The translations under genes and the position numbers were made by a program. The notes beneath the pieces were generated by a model. That model was given only the letters and a program-made list of their open reading frames with translations, ran no database searches and was not told where the DNA came from. Shown here in pieces: positions 29,544 to 36,826 of a stretch of DNA of 36,826 nucleotides (positions within the stretch are counted from its first letter, which is position 1; each line of letters begins with the position of its first letter). Source of the DNA: Bacteroidales bacterium (GTDB lineage Bacteria; Bacteroidota; Bacteroidia; Bacteroidales; UBA3663). The stretch is from assembly GCA_024694125.1 (NCBI GenBank), contig JAILKE010000009.1, positions 1 to 36,826 of the forward strand. The letters run 5' to 3'.

Positions 29544-31187
29544 TCAAAATTCGTATTCGTAGGCTTCAGCCTCGTTGCCCAGGATTCGGCACTTACGCAC
29601 CTCGCTGCCTGACATATATTCGCCCGAGATATTACGGGTCACAAAGTCATGGCACAGGTAGGCCAGATAATAGTCCATATTGGTATATTGGGTGAAGCCC
29701 TCTATACGGCACATAGCTTTTGGATTGATGTCACGACCGAAGAGCTTGCGCTCATAGTAGTCCGGAATACCGTCGAAGTCAATATCCTCCGATGCACGGC
29801 GATACTCCGACTTATGCGCATAGAGTTCAGGCCAACCGCCACACTCCGTCTGAGTATTAATGATACCTGGAGTATCATAAATACCGCTCTGGGAGTCACG
29901 GCTTGTATAGGTAGCAACACCATTGCGCACATCGTTGATGATAGTCTGGTCATACGAGTCCCACTGCAAGGCATAGCCCTTGACCTGATTTTCAGCCTTG
30001 TGCTTGTAGGTAGTCATGCAGCAACCAGCATACGAGAGGACCTTCTCATAGGCCTCTTCAGCACTCCAGGTTGTAGTATAGGGGAAGAGCACAGGATTAC
30101 GTGCATGAATCGTATCAAGCGTGATTGGCGTAGCGGTACCGTCATTACTGTTGGTCGAGATATGTTTGGCTACACCCAGCAACCAGTTGTTCGATGCCAG
30201 AGCGTGGAACTTACTATTGAAGTTACCGGTTACATAGAAATGGCCCCAACGATGCCACATAGGCAACCACTGATTACCTTTGGCTGGCGTACCATCCTGA
30301 TTCCATTCAGTAACGCCGCAGTACGAAGAGGTACGGATACCAGGCATGATGATACGGTCAGCCGATCGCATGGTGCCAGGACCTGGCTTGTAGTAGTTAT
30401 TGACAATGTTGATGTCCATGCCTTCGCCACCGAAGCATCCTTCGCCGGACCAGTTGAAGATCACGTTATTACGCATATCTACGCGCTCGTCAGTCTGGGT
30501 ACTTGGACGTGGGTTGAAACGAGGGGTACGATTGCCGTGGTGAGCCAACAGATTGTGGGCGAAGGTGGCACCCGAACCACCCCAGTTGCCTGCATAACCG
30601 TGTGCACCCTTTGGGTGACCCGCATTGTACAGACTCTGCGCGATGATACACCACTGCACCGTTGTATTGGTACCGCCATACATAGAGAGACACTCATCGA
30701 CTGCCCACGACATCGAGCAGTGGTCAATGATGATGTCGTGATGGTCTATGCAGGCGAACGAGTCACCCGTATGCTTGTTGACCATACGGTTGCCGCAGCG
30801 GAAACGCATATAGCGTACGATGACATTGTTGGCGCGCACACCGAACGGGAAGTCGGCAATACAGATACCATCACCTGGAGCAGTCTGTCCAGCTATGGTA
30901 CAGCTGTCATTTGTCACATAGAGAGGTTTCTTGAGATAAATTGTTCCGCATACGTCAAAGACAATGATTCGTGCACCGCTCTGCGTACATGCGTGACGTA
31001 GAGAGCCTCGCAACTCATTATCATCGAGGGTAGTGACGTGATAGACCTTACCTCCTCGACCTCCGACGGTATATCGTCCGAAACCCTCCGCACCAGGGAA
31101 AGCAGGAATCGGTTTAGAGTCTCTAGCCGAAACCGTAGCAGCCATACAACTCAATGCCAAGAAAAAACTCAGAATAATTTTGTTCAT
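29544..31187 (-). CDS. secreted pectate lyase (polysaccharide lyase family 1)
   Basis: A 547-residue exported protein with a signal peptide (cleavage near VSA-RDS, residue 21). The right-handed beta-helix starts with PAFPGAEGFGRYTVGGRGG, then VYHVTTLDDNELRGSLR, IIVFDVCGTIYL, and IIDHCSMSWAVDECLS, the usual PL1 order. The last 150 residues, with a DFDGIPDYYERK motif resembling a calcium-binding loop, are common in Bacteroidetes members. PL1 enzymes cleave polygalacturonate by beta-elimination. It follows the DUF4450-type glycosidase on the same strand with a 102-base gap that holds a hairpin, so both probably act on pectin. No SusC/D or hybrid regulator is nearby. Confidence 0.9.
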   Translation of the reverse strand: MNKIILSFFLALSCMAATVSARDSKPIPAFPGAEGFGRYTVGGRGGKVYHVTTLDDNELRGSLRHACTQSGARIIVFDVCGTIYLKKPLYVTNDSCTIAGQTAPGDGICIADFPFGVRANNVIVRYMRFRCGNRMVNKHTGDSFACIDHHDIIIDHCSMSWAVDECLSMYGGTNTTVQWCIIAQSLYNAGHPKGAHGYAGNWGGSGATFAHNLLAHHGNRTPRFNPRPSTQTDERVDMRNNVIFNWSGEGCFGGEGMDINIVNNYYKPGPGTMRSADRIIMPGIRTSSYCGVTEWNQDGTPAKGNQWLPMWHRWGHFYVTGNFNSKFHALASNNWLLGVAKHISTNSNDGTATPITLDTIHARNPVLFPYTTTWSAEEAYEKVLSYAGCCMTTYKHKAENQVKGYALQWDSYDQTIINDVRNGVATYTSRDSQSGIYDTPGIINTQTECGGWPELYAHKSEYRRASEDIDFDGIPDYYERKLFGRDINPKAMCRIEGFTQYTNMDYYLAYLCHDFVTRNISGEYMSGSEVRKCRILGNEAEAYEYEF

Positions 31188-31208
31188 AATGCACCTGTTT
31201 TTGCATAA

Positions 31209-31235
31209 GGGGAAGATGGTTTGTCAATCATCCCC
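31209..31235 (-). other. hairpin between glycosidase and pectate lyase genes
   Basis: GGGGAAGAT (31209-31217) pairs with ATCATCCCC (31227-31235), nine positions with one mismatch and a 9-base loop. There is no T tract. Confidence 0.4.
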
Positions 31236-31289
31236 ATACAGTTAAGTTTAAAATATATTTACATCAATGGGCTATAATTCAATATAAAA

Positions 31290-34200
31290 TCACTTCTTGC
31301 GAATGGTCTCCACCGGAACTACGTAGGCATCAATGATACCTATCACAATGTCGTTGGAGAGACACTCCAGTTCGAGCGACTTGAGTACCTTCCCCGGCTG
31401 TAGAGGCAATTCGAGCAGAGTTGCCGCACCGCCATCCGTTGCAGCATTGAGCGCACCTGCTTGTGGGCGATAGATCTGGCCGGTGCGAAGACTCATACGA
31501 TATGGAGGTTGCACATCCTGCTTGCTGTCTGCCAGATAGAACGCAGGCAGGCCCTGCATCAAGTCCTGCTCGATAGGCCACCAGTTGACCGGATTCTCCA
31601 GCACCAGTTCATCCGTGCTGCCATCCTTATAATGTACGCGTACTACACCGTTAGCGATGCGGCACTGCATGGGATTGGTCGTACCTACCATCTTCAGGTA
31701 CAGGCGTCGGCCCTGAATCTTGGGCAGTTTGAACGACAGGCGGGCTGGGAAATTCTTCCATTGGCTCGTGAAGGCGGCCTTCAGTCCCAGTGCATCACTC
31801 ACTTCGAAGGCCTGAGTTGGATGGCACCACTCACCTATACCTTGTGTCGGCATACTGAGCGTGATTCGCTGGTGCTTGTCACCCTTATAGACATACTTCT
31901 GCTTGAAGATGTCAGCCACCTTGAGGTTATGTCGCTTGGCAATGCCAGGCACAGCGACCAGTTGACTGTAGTCCAGGGTCGATGGGTCGGTATAGCCAGC
32001 AGCTGCCACCTGTGCAGCTGTAGGAGCATTTCCTTTTTTGGCCGATGAACGTGCCAGTTCGGTCATAGGCCGTACTGCCGATGCAGCATCAGACTGAATG
32101 ACGCATACGCCACCCGTATCGGCTGCCAGTTCGCCCTCGAAGGCGCTCTTACCTGGTGCGTAGATGACGATGCTGTCATATCGTTCGGCGAAGTCTCCCT
32201 GACCGCGGAAGTACCATACTGCCGTGTCTCCACGATACGTACGACGCAACTCATAGTCTGGGCTGGCAAATGCCACATCCTTTCCATCCCACTCGGAGGG
32301 GAAACCAGGACGCAGGGTCAATACACCATGCAAGAAGTCAGGCTGTATGCCTATCAGTCCCTGCACCAATGTACGACAGGTTATACCCACGGGATCACCG
32401 AAGTCGCGGTAACATTCTCCACGCGCGGCATCATAATAGGATATCTGTCCGATGTTACCTGGGCTCTTACCCAGATACATACCATCCACCAGTGCACCCT
32501 TGAAGAGGCGATAAGCTTCGTCCGTGCAACCTGCCTGCCAGAAGGCGAGAGCCGTGTGCATCTCTTCGGCCAGAGCCACGTTATTGATGCTCCAGCCGTA
32601 AGGTTGCCAATTGGTAGTACTCAATGTATAAAGACCGTCGAAACAATCATTGTCCCGCACCTTGATATCGTAGTGCGGAATATGTTCGGACACCCACTTC
32701 ACGGCTCTCTGTCGCTGTTGGGGCGTACCCACTTCGCTGTCTATGGCGTGATACACGGTCCACAGAGCGGGATTCTTGTGCTGACGTTGCAGTCCGTGGG
32801 CATCACGATACTCGGCCCATACACCCTCATCCTCCAACCACAGTTCTCGGTCTATCGCCTGCTGGATCTTGTCCGCCTCCGCATCATACTGTGCAGCCAG
32901 AGCATCCTCTCCCAGCAATCGACCTATGCGCGCAGCCTCTCTATTGGCACGCATATTATATGCCGAACTGTGCGTTACGGCACCGCCGCCATAGTATAGA
33001 CCGTCGCTGGCCCAGATGCAGCAATATGCATCATATAGACCATCATTATCGGGATCGAAGACACGCTTCTCCCACGCCAAGTGGCGGGTAATGACAGGCC
33101 AATAGACACGAGCTTCCTCCAGGTCACCGCTCCAGCGCAGGTGCCAGAGCAACTCGTCGATGAAGACCAGGTTCATATCATAGTGATTGATCTTCTTCGT
33201 ATTGTTCGGATAACGGCCGATGTAACCAGTCGTGTACATCGGGTTACCGATTTTCTCTGTGGCACGAGCCAGGTTCTTGGCTGGGTCCAGTACCGGAATA
33301 GACTTATTGACCGGAACATCGACCAACTGCGACGAGGCGTAGCCGCCGAAGTGTCGCTGCTGTCTCTCCTGCCATCCCATCACGTCGCCCACATAACCGG
33401 CGCGCCATCCGGGCAATGGCATACGCCATCCGATGGCGCCGTGTTGCCACACACCCGATGTCTCGTCCCAAATACCGTTGGCAGCGGCGGGCAGGACATA
33501 CTCCAACGGATTAATGAATCGGTCCGGAGTGGTTACCTCATAGTCCGATACCAGGGCACTGGCCAGGCTCTTGCTTTCCATCAGCATCGTCTGCAGCGAG
33601 CAGACCTCATCGCTTTTATTGCCGATGGCTATCACCACAGGTTGGTCCAACGGAATGCGACCTGTCAGATAGTGAACCGCCTGTCCATTGGAGGCCTGTG
33701 CCTCCATGAGCGCGAACTGCACGTTAGGCGATGCCTGGCCGAACACAGTGCGTTCACCACGCTTGCTACCCTTGCCATAAGAGAGCGTGAAGGCAGCCGC
33801 ACGTGCATCGAGCGTATATTCATTACCACGACATTTGTCCAACGAGAAGTCGAAGCAATCAGGTTTGTCCACGCCCATATCGCCGTTACGGCTGAACGAC
33901 CCATTGGTCGCAGCTCCATAGCGCATCTGCATCTCGACTCCGGCACGGACATTACGTCCCTCTATCTGCCAGATGGCTCCTGCTGTCGGAATCTGCAGAG
34001 CGTAGGCCGAGAGCAAGACATAAGCCTCCTCGGCTGGATTGAGCCGCATGCTGGCAGGCAACACGATACGATAGTCGCGGCTCACACCGTCATAGGCGGC
34101 ACGGATTTCAGTATGTTCGATGTCAAAGCGCACATTGCCGCCCATGTAAGGCATATACAGGCCGAATTCAGGTTCATCGCACGTCTCCAGACGTGCCGCC

Positions 34201-34436
34201 TCACATCGACCATACAATGCGCGCGTAAACCGATTTTTACCATTGACGCATACGATACCGGCATCCTCTTCCGGCCAATACTGCATCCTACGTGGAGCGA
34301 GTAATTGAGCGGTGCTCTTCGATTCATTGGAGGTAAAGAGCTGTTGAGACTGGGACTTGACGGGAGCGGCTGGTTTGACCTGAGCTGCAGCAGAGAGGCT
34401 CCAGAGAGAGAAGAAAAGAAGAACGGCAGATTTCAC
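31290..34436 (-). CDS. secreted six-hairpin glycosidase-like protein (DUF4450 type)
   Basis: A 1048-residue exported protein with a signal peptide (MKSAVLLFFSLWSLSAAAQ). Residues 50-310 look like a beta-sandwich. Residues 320-740 are rich in paired helices with aromatic clusters, as in (alpha/alpha)6 six-hairpin glycosidases: WRAGYVGDVMGWQERQQRHF, INHYDMNLVFIDELLWHLRW, DNDGLYDAYCCIWASDGLYY. The last 200 residues form another beta domain (SLSMPTQGIGEWCHPTQAFE). The layout resembles DUF4450 proteins found in pectin-degradation loci of Bacteroides. The activity is uncertain, possibly on rhamnogalacturonan. It starts with GTG, 13 bases after folE. Confidence 0.68.
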   Translation of the reverse strand: MKSAVLLFFSLWSLSAAAQVKPAAPVKSQSQQLFTSNESKSTAQLLAPRRMQYWPEEDAGIVCVNGKNRFTRALYGRCEAARLETCDEPEFGLYMPYMGGNVRFDIEHTEIRAAYDGVSRDYRIVLPASMRLNPAEEAYVLLSAYALQIPTAGAIWQIEGRNVRAGVEMQMRYGAATNGSFSRNGDMGVDKPDCFDFSLDKCRGNEYTLDARAAAFTLSYGKGSKRGERTVFGQASPNVQFALMEAQASNGQAVHYLTGRIPLDQPVVIAIGNKSDEVCSLQTMLMESKSLASALVSDYEVTTPDRFINPLEYVLPAAANGIWDETSGVWQHGAIGWRMPLPGWRAGYVGDVMGWQERQQRHFGGYASSQLVDVPVNKSIPVLDPAKNLARATEKIGNPMYTTGYIGRYPNNTKKINHYDMNLVFIDELLWHLRWSGDLEEARVYWPVITRHLAWEKRVFDPDNDGLYDAYCCIWASDGLYYGGGAVTHSSAYNMRANREAARIGRLLGEDALAAQYDAEADKIQQAIDRELWLEDEGVWAEYRDAHGLQRQHKNPALWTVYHAIDSEVGTPQQRQRAVKWVSEHIPHYDIKVRDNDCFDGLYTLSTTNWQPYGWSINNVALAEEMHTALAFWQAGCTDEAYRLFKGALVDGMYLGKSPGNIGQISYYDAARGECYRDFGDPVGITCRTLVQGLIGIQPDFLHGVLTLRPGFPSEWDGKDVAFASPDYELRRTYRGDTAVWYFRGQGDFAERYDSIVIYAPGKSAFEGELAADTGGVCVIQSDAASAVRPMTELARSSAKKGNAPTAAQVAAAGYTDPSTLDYSQLVAVPGIAKRHNLKVADIFKQKYVYKGDKHQRITLSMPTQGIGEWCHPTQAFEVSDALGLKAAFTSQWKNFPARLSFKLPKIQGRRLYLKMVGTTNPMQCRIANGVVRVHYKDGSTDELVLENPVNWWPIEQDLMQGLPAFYLADSKQDVQPPYRMSLRTGQIYRPQAGALNAATDGGAATLLELPLQPGKVLKSLELECLSNDIVIGIIDAYVVPVETIRKK

Positions 34437-34449
34437 GTATACGAATGGA

Positions 34450-35022
34450 TTAGTTTTGTTTGATTAGACTTAGAAACTCCTGACGAGTTTTGATTTCATT
34501 GAATGCACCACAGAAATCACTTGTTGTGGTCATTGCATTCTGTGATTCGACTCCTCGCATCTGCATACACAGATGACGGGCCTCGACCACTACCATCACA
34601 CCCAGCGGATGCAACGTTTCCTGTATGCACTCCTTGATCTGAGTGGTGAGTCGTTCCTGCACTTGCAGGCGTCGGGCGAAGACCTCGACCACACGAGGTA
34701 TCTTGGACAGTCCGACTATGTATTTGTTAGGAATATATGCGACGTGCACCTTGCCGAAGAATGGCAGCATATGATGTTCGCACAGACTGTAGAAATCAAT
34801 ATCCCGCACGATGACCATCTGCTGGTAATCCTCTCTGAACATAGCTCCCTGCAATATAGCTCGGGGATCCTGGTGATAGCCTTGAGTCAGAAACTGCAGA
34901 GACTTGGCGACTCTCATTGGAGTCTTGACCAACCCCTCTCGCGAGGGGTCCTCGCCCAACAATTGAAGCATCTGCTCCACACTCGCAGCCATTGGCTCAA
35001 GCAACTCTTCGTTATATTCCAT
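34450..35022 (-). CDS. folE: GTP cyclohydrolase I
   Basis: A 190-residue enzyme that converts GTP to 7,8-dihydroneopterin triphosphate, the entry to folate and pterin synthesis. Zinc ligands are Cys81, His84 and Cys152, with the same spacing as in E. coli FolE (110, 113, 181). Signature blocks are [20 protein letters not shown] and [20 protein letters not shown]. The start at 35022 ([10 protein letters not shown]) is preferred to the longer frame from 35073, which would run through a palindromic element. It belongs to the tpiA-SPOR-folE group common in Bacteroidetes. A GGGGA...TCCCC palindrome sits 25-47 bases upstream. Confidence 0.95.
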   Translation of the reverse strand: MEYNEELLEPMAASVEQMLQLLGEDPSREGLVKTPMRVAKSLQFLTQGYHQDPRAILQGAMFREDYQQMVIVRDIDFYSLCEHHMLPFFGKVHVAYIPNKYIVGLSKIPRVVEVFARRLQVQERLTTQIKECIQETLHPLGVMVVVEARHLCMQMRGVESQNAMTTTSDFCGAFNEIKTRQEFLSLIKQN

Positions 35023-35046
35023 ACAACAAACCTTAATAAACCATTT

Positions 35047-35069
35047 AAGGGGACTCCTACGAATTCCCC
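35047..35069. promoter_or_regulatory. GGGGA-N11-TCCCC palindrome upstream of folE
   Basis: GGGGA (35049-35053) and TCCCC (35065-35069) enclose CTCCTACGAAT. The unit differs at three positions from the copy upstream of the Fur-family gene and keeps both arms. It lies between the SPOR gene and folE. It may be an operator or a short dispersed repeat. Confidence 0.5.
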
Positions 35070-35148
35070 CCATTGATTGTTATCTTATTCCAGTTTCGCA
35101 AGTCTTCTACTTGCTTACTTTCAGCAACATACTATCTCGTCGGTTCCC

Positions 35149-35658
35149 TTATTGGGCCAACGGGATTTCAATCTCATCGCTCACCACGAACATCTCACGA
35201 CCATAGATGGGGAACTGTCTCTTGAGCACGCGCAGGGCAGCAGTTGCCTCCTCCTGCGTGCGGTAGTTGCCCACCACCAGACGCCAGTTGGGTGTCTTGA
35301 AGAGCACATAGGTCTCAAGGTTGGGCAGATAGAAACGGAGTTCGTCCTCTATCTTGAAGGCCTCGTTCTTGGAGGTGATCTGGTTGTTGCCCGAGAACAC
35401 TCTCACCCTGAACCCTGGTGATACGATCACACGTTGGCCATCCTTGTTGACCTGCATCCGCGATGCAGCATTATACACCTTGGCATCGCGTCCCAGGAGC
35501 GCCTCAAGCCGAGGGTCCTGCTGCAGCGACACATTACCCTGCAGGCGCAACTGTTCGCACAAAGTAGAAGCCGCACCGACTTCGGTGGCGGGGATATCCG
35601 CCACCTGAGCCGATACGGCAATGGGCAATGCCCATAATATTAGTTTCAATAGCTTCAT
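35149..35658 (-). CDS. SPOR domain-containing exported protein
   Basis: A 169-residue protein with an N-terminal signal peptide (LLKLILWALPIAVSA). A poorly conserved middle is followed by a C-terminal SPOR domain (residues about 85-160: GFRVRVFSGNN, YVLFKTPNWRLVVGNYRTQEEATAALRVLKRQFP). SPOR domains bind denuded peptidoglycan glycan strands, often at the division site. The ATG at 35658 is used; a GTG two codons upstream is possible. It starts 9 bases after the tpiA stop and precedes folE, an arrangement seen in other Bacteroidetes. Confidence 0.88.
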   Translation of the reverse strand: MKLLKLILWALPIAVSAQVADIPATEVGAASTLCEQLRLQGNVSLQQDPRLEALLGRDAKVYNAASRMQVNKDGQRVIVSPGFRVRVFSGNNQITSKNEAFKIEDELRFYLPNLETYVLFKTPNWRLVVGNYRTQEEATAALRVLKRQFPIYGREMFVVSDEIEIPLAQ

Positions 35659-35667
35659 TGGCACTTA

Positions 35668-36423
35668 TTACTTCCAAGCCTCGATGATTGGCATGAAAGT
35701 TTCTGCCTTGAGAGCAGCGCCGCCAATCAGGCCACCGTCGATATCGGGCTGTGCAAAGAGTTCAGGTGCATTGCTACCCTTGCAGCTACCACCATACAGG
35801 ATTGAAGTATTCTCAGCCACCTCAGCGTTGTACTTCTTGGCAATGCTGGCGCGGATGAATGCGTGTACCTCCTCAGCCTGGTCGCTGGTTGCGGTCAGAC
35901 CGGTACCGATAGCCCAAACTGGCTCGTAAGCTACGACGCACTTTGCGAAGTCAGCTGCAGACAGTGAGTACATAGCCTCCATCTGGCCTTCGATGACAGC
36001 CTTGAAGGTACCGTTCTCACGCTCCTCCTTAACCTCACCTACGCAGAAGATTGGGGTCAAGCCGTTAGCGAGAGCCTGGTTCAACTTGGCAACGAGCAGC
36101 TCGTTGTTCTCGCCGTGATACTGGCGACGCTCGCTGTGACCCAGGATGACATACTTAGCGCCGGTCGATGCGATCATGTTGGCAGCAACCTCACCGGTAT
36201 AGGCACCCTTATCGTGAGCCGAGCAATCCTCTGCGCCGACACCGACTACAGTACCCTCGAGGGTCTTAGCCACGCTGGCTACGCTGATAAAAGGAGTGCA
36301 GACAACAACGTCACAGTTTACCTTCTTACCGGCCAAAGCCTTCTTCAAATCCTCGGCCAAAGCAACACCTTCCTGGAGAGTGGTATTCATCTTCCAGTTT
36401 CCGGCAACAATTTTCTTTCTCAT
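35668..36423 (-). CDS. tpiA: triosephosphate isomerase
   Basis: A 251-residue TIM-barrel glycolytic enzyme interconverting dihydroxyacetone phosphate and glyceraldehyde 3-phosphate. Catalytic residues are Lys11 (AGNWKMN), His96 ([10 protein letters not shown]) and Glu167 ([11 protein letters not shown]). The C-terminal phosphate loop has [11 protein letters not shown] and [10 protein letters not shown]. The length is exactly that expected. It is first in a group with the SPOR and folE genes, and a consensus promoter lies 64 bases upstream of its start. Confidence 0.97.
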   Translation of the reverse strand: MRKKIVAGNWKMNTTLQEGVALAEDLKKALAGKKVNCDVVVCTPFISVASVAKTLEGTVVGVGAEDCSAHDKGAYTGEVAANMIASTGAKYVILGHSERRQYHGENNELLVAKLNQALANGLTPIFCVGEVKEERENGTFKAVIEGQMEAMYSLSAADFAKCVVAYEPVWAIGTGLTATSDQAEEVHAFIRASIAKKYNAEVAENTSILYGGSCKGSNAPELFAQPDIDGGLIGGAALKAETFMPIIEAWK

Positions 36424-36486
36424 TTTCTTGATTTATTTGCTTAAATATTTGGGAATGAACTTCCCGTTGTTAATAGATTTCAAGGG

Positions 36487-36517
36487 CAAATATAATCATA
36501 ATGAACAGGAAAACCAA
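36487..36517 (-). promoter_or_regulatory. promoter of tpiA
   Basis: Minus strand TTG (36517-36515), exactly 20 bases, TATATTTG (36494-36487). It drives tpiA and probably the SPOR, folE and downstream glycosidase genes. Confidence 0.85.
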
Positions 36518-36691
36518 ATATTAGCCCGAAAAACATATCGTTTTTTGACTCTTTGCTTTTCTTTGGCACAAACCTGCTCACTTGGCTTTGCATCTATTGG
36601 TCCACTCGTTGCACCCCCAGCTTTTTCCTCCGAGCTACAGTTTTCACAATTCTCCAACGACACACAATAGTGCAATCTTAGCGAACTTTCT

Positions 36692-36826
36692 TTATTTCGG
36701 GGTTTCGAACCACGTAAACACCCACAAAAGGGGAAACACAAGGACTAACACTATGAGCCACCCTTTCAAAGCCCAATCTTCGTTACCTCTATTGTCATGC
36801 AGATATCTTGCTTTAATTTTCTTCCA
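36692..36826 (-). CDS. 3' end of a membrane protein gene (partial)
   Basis: The minus strand is open from the window edge to a TAA at 36694-36692, giving the last 44 residues of a protein. They consist of a basic stretch (KKIKARYLHDNRG), one hydrophobic helix (GWLIVLVLVFPLLWVFTWF) and a short charged tail. In other Bacteroidetes a DoxX-like membrane protein is encoded upstream of tpiA, and this would fit. The family cannot be confirmed from so little sequence. Confidence 0.5.
   Translation of the reverse strand, partial: WKKIKARYLHDNRGNEDWALKGWLIVLVLVFPLLWVFTWFETPK

Noticed and set aside
29649..31001. Long plus-strand open frame (450 codons) opposite the pectate lyase gene
   Set aside because: It is the mirror of a well-supported PL1 gene. 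Its product shows no family motif or signal, and no promoter precedes it. Codon bias of the real gene keeps the opposite frame open.
33081..34304. 407-codon plus-strand frame opposite the DUF4450-type glycosidase
   Set aside because: Antisense shadow with low-complexity, motif-free translation; the minus-strand gene has a signal peptide and domain structure.
36496..36741. 81-codon minus-strand frame upstream of tpiA
   Set aside because: It crosses the tpiA promoter and overlaps the stop region of the partial membrane protein gene in another frame; no motif.

Overview
The window comes from a Bacteroidota genome, most likely order Bacteroidales and possibly close to Prevotella; the genus is a guess. 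The main evidence is the promoter type. At least ten intergenic regions carry the Bacteroidota vegetative promoter, a TTG trinucleotide 19-22 bases upstream of TAnnTTTG, and genes lack clear Shine-Dalgarno sites. Protein content agrees: PL1 pectate lyase, a DUF4450-type glycosidase, a GH43-like enzyme, the tpiA-SPOR-folE order, and a Bacteroidetes-type aryl polyene cluster.

Left part (1-8425): three tRNAs (Thr, Leu, Val), a CPBP membrane protease, a NUDIX hydrolase, a secreted GH43-like glycosidase, free methionine-R-sulfoxide reductase, an exported nitroreductase with a flavodoxin-like lipoprotein, then a two-gene glycan unit (GT2 glycosyltransferase and a phosphoglycosyl transferase) closed by a perfect 15-bp terminator stem.

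Centre (8726-24566): a biosynthetic cluster of the aryl polyene type. A 13.8-kb minus-strand operon starts at a strong promoter (22600-22630). It encodes, in order, a methyltransferase, LpxL-like acyltransferase, hotdog dehydratase, a ketosynthase with an extra C-terminal half domain, ACP, a second ketosynthase, its chain-length-factor partner (catalytic Cys replaced by Gln), a half-size EamA transporter, a second dehydratase, a glycosyltransferase-acyltransferase fusion, an exported alpha/beta hydrolase, another acyltransferase and an MMPL exporter. Divergently, an ACP overlaps an AMP-dependent ligase that would load an aryl acid starter. Inferred path: ligase and ACP prime, KS/CLF extends, dehydratases form the conjugated chain, methyltransferase, acyltransferases and glycosyltransferase attach and decorate the lipid head, MMPL exports. 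No ketoreductase, thioesterase, LolA-like carrier or aromatic ammonia-lyase is present in the window. A BASS-family transporter, a small unknown protein and an NhaC antiporter follow.

The cluster and these transporters lie between two homologous non-coding elements in inverted orientation (about 8440-8700 plus strand, 27262-27450 minus strand). Each has a perfect promoter preceded by AAGTATAG repeats, a GTTCTTTGACATA sequence and a 3' hairpin whose stem is kept by wobble/Watson-Crick swaps. This is the most novel item seen.

Right part (27556-36826), all minus strand: Fur-family regulator, pyridoxal-kinase-like protein, ndk, PL1 lyase, DUF4450-type glycosidase, folE, SPOR protein, tpiA, and the 3' end of a membrane protein. 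The glycosidase begins 13 bases after folE, so a pectin-related pair seems joined to a housekeeping operon. A 23-bp GGGGA...TCCCC palindrome occurs upstream of both folE and the Fur-family gene.
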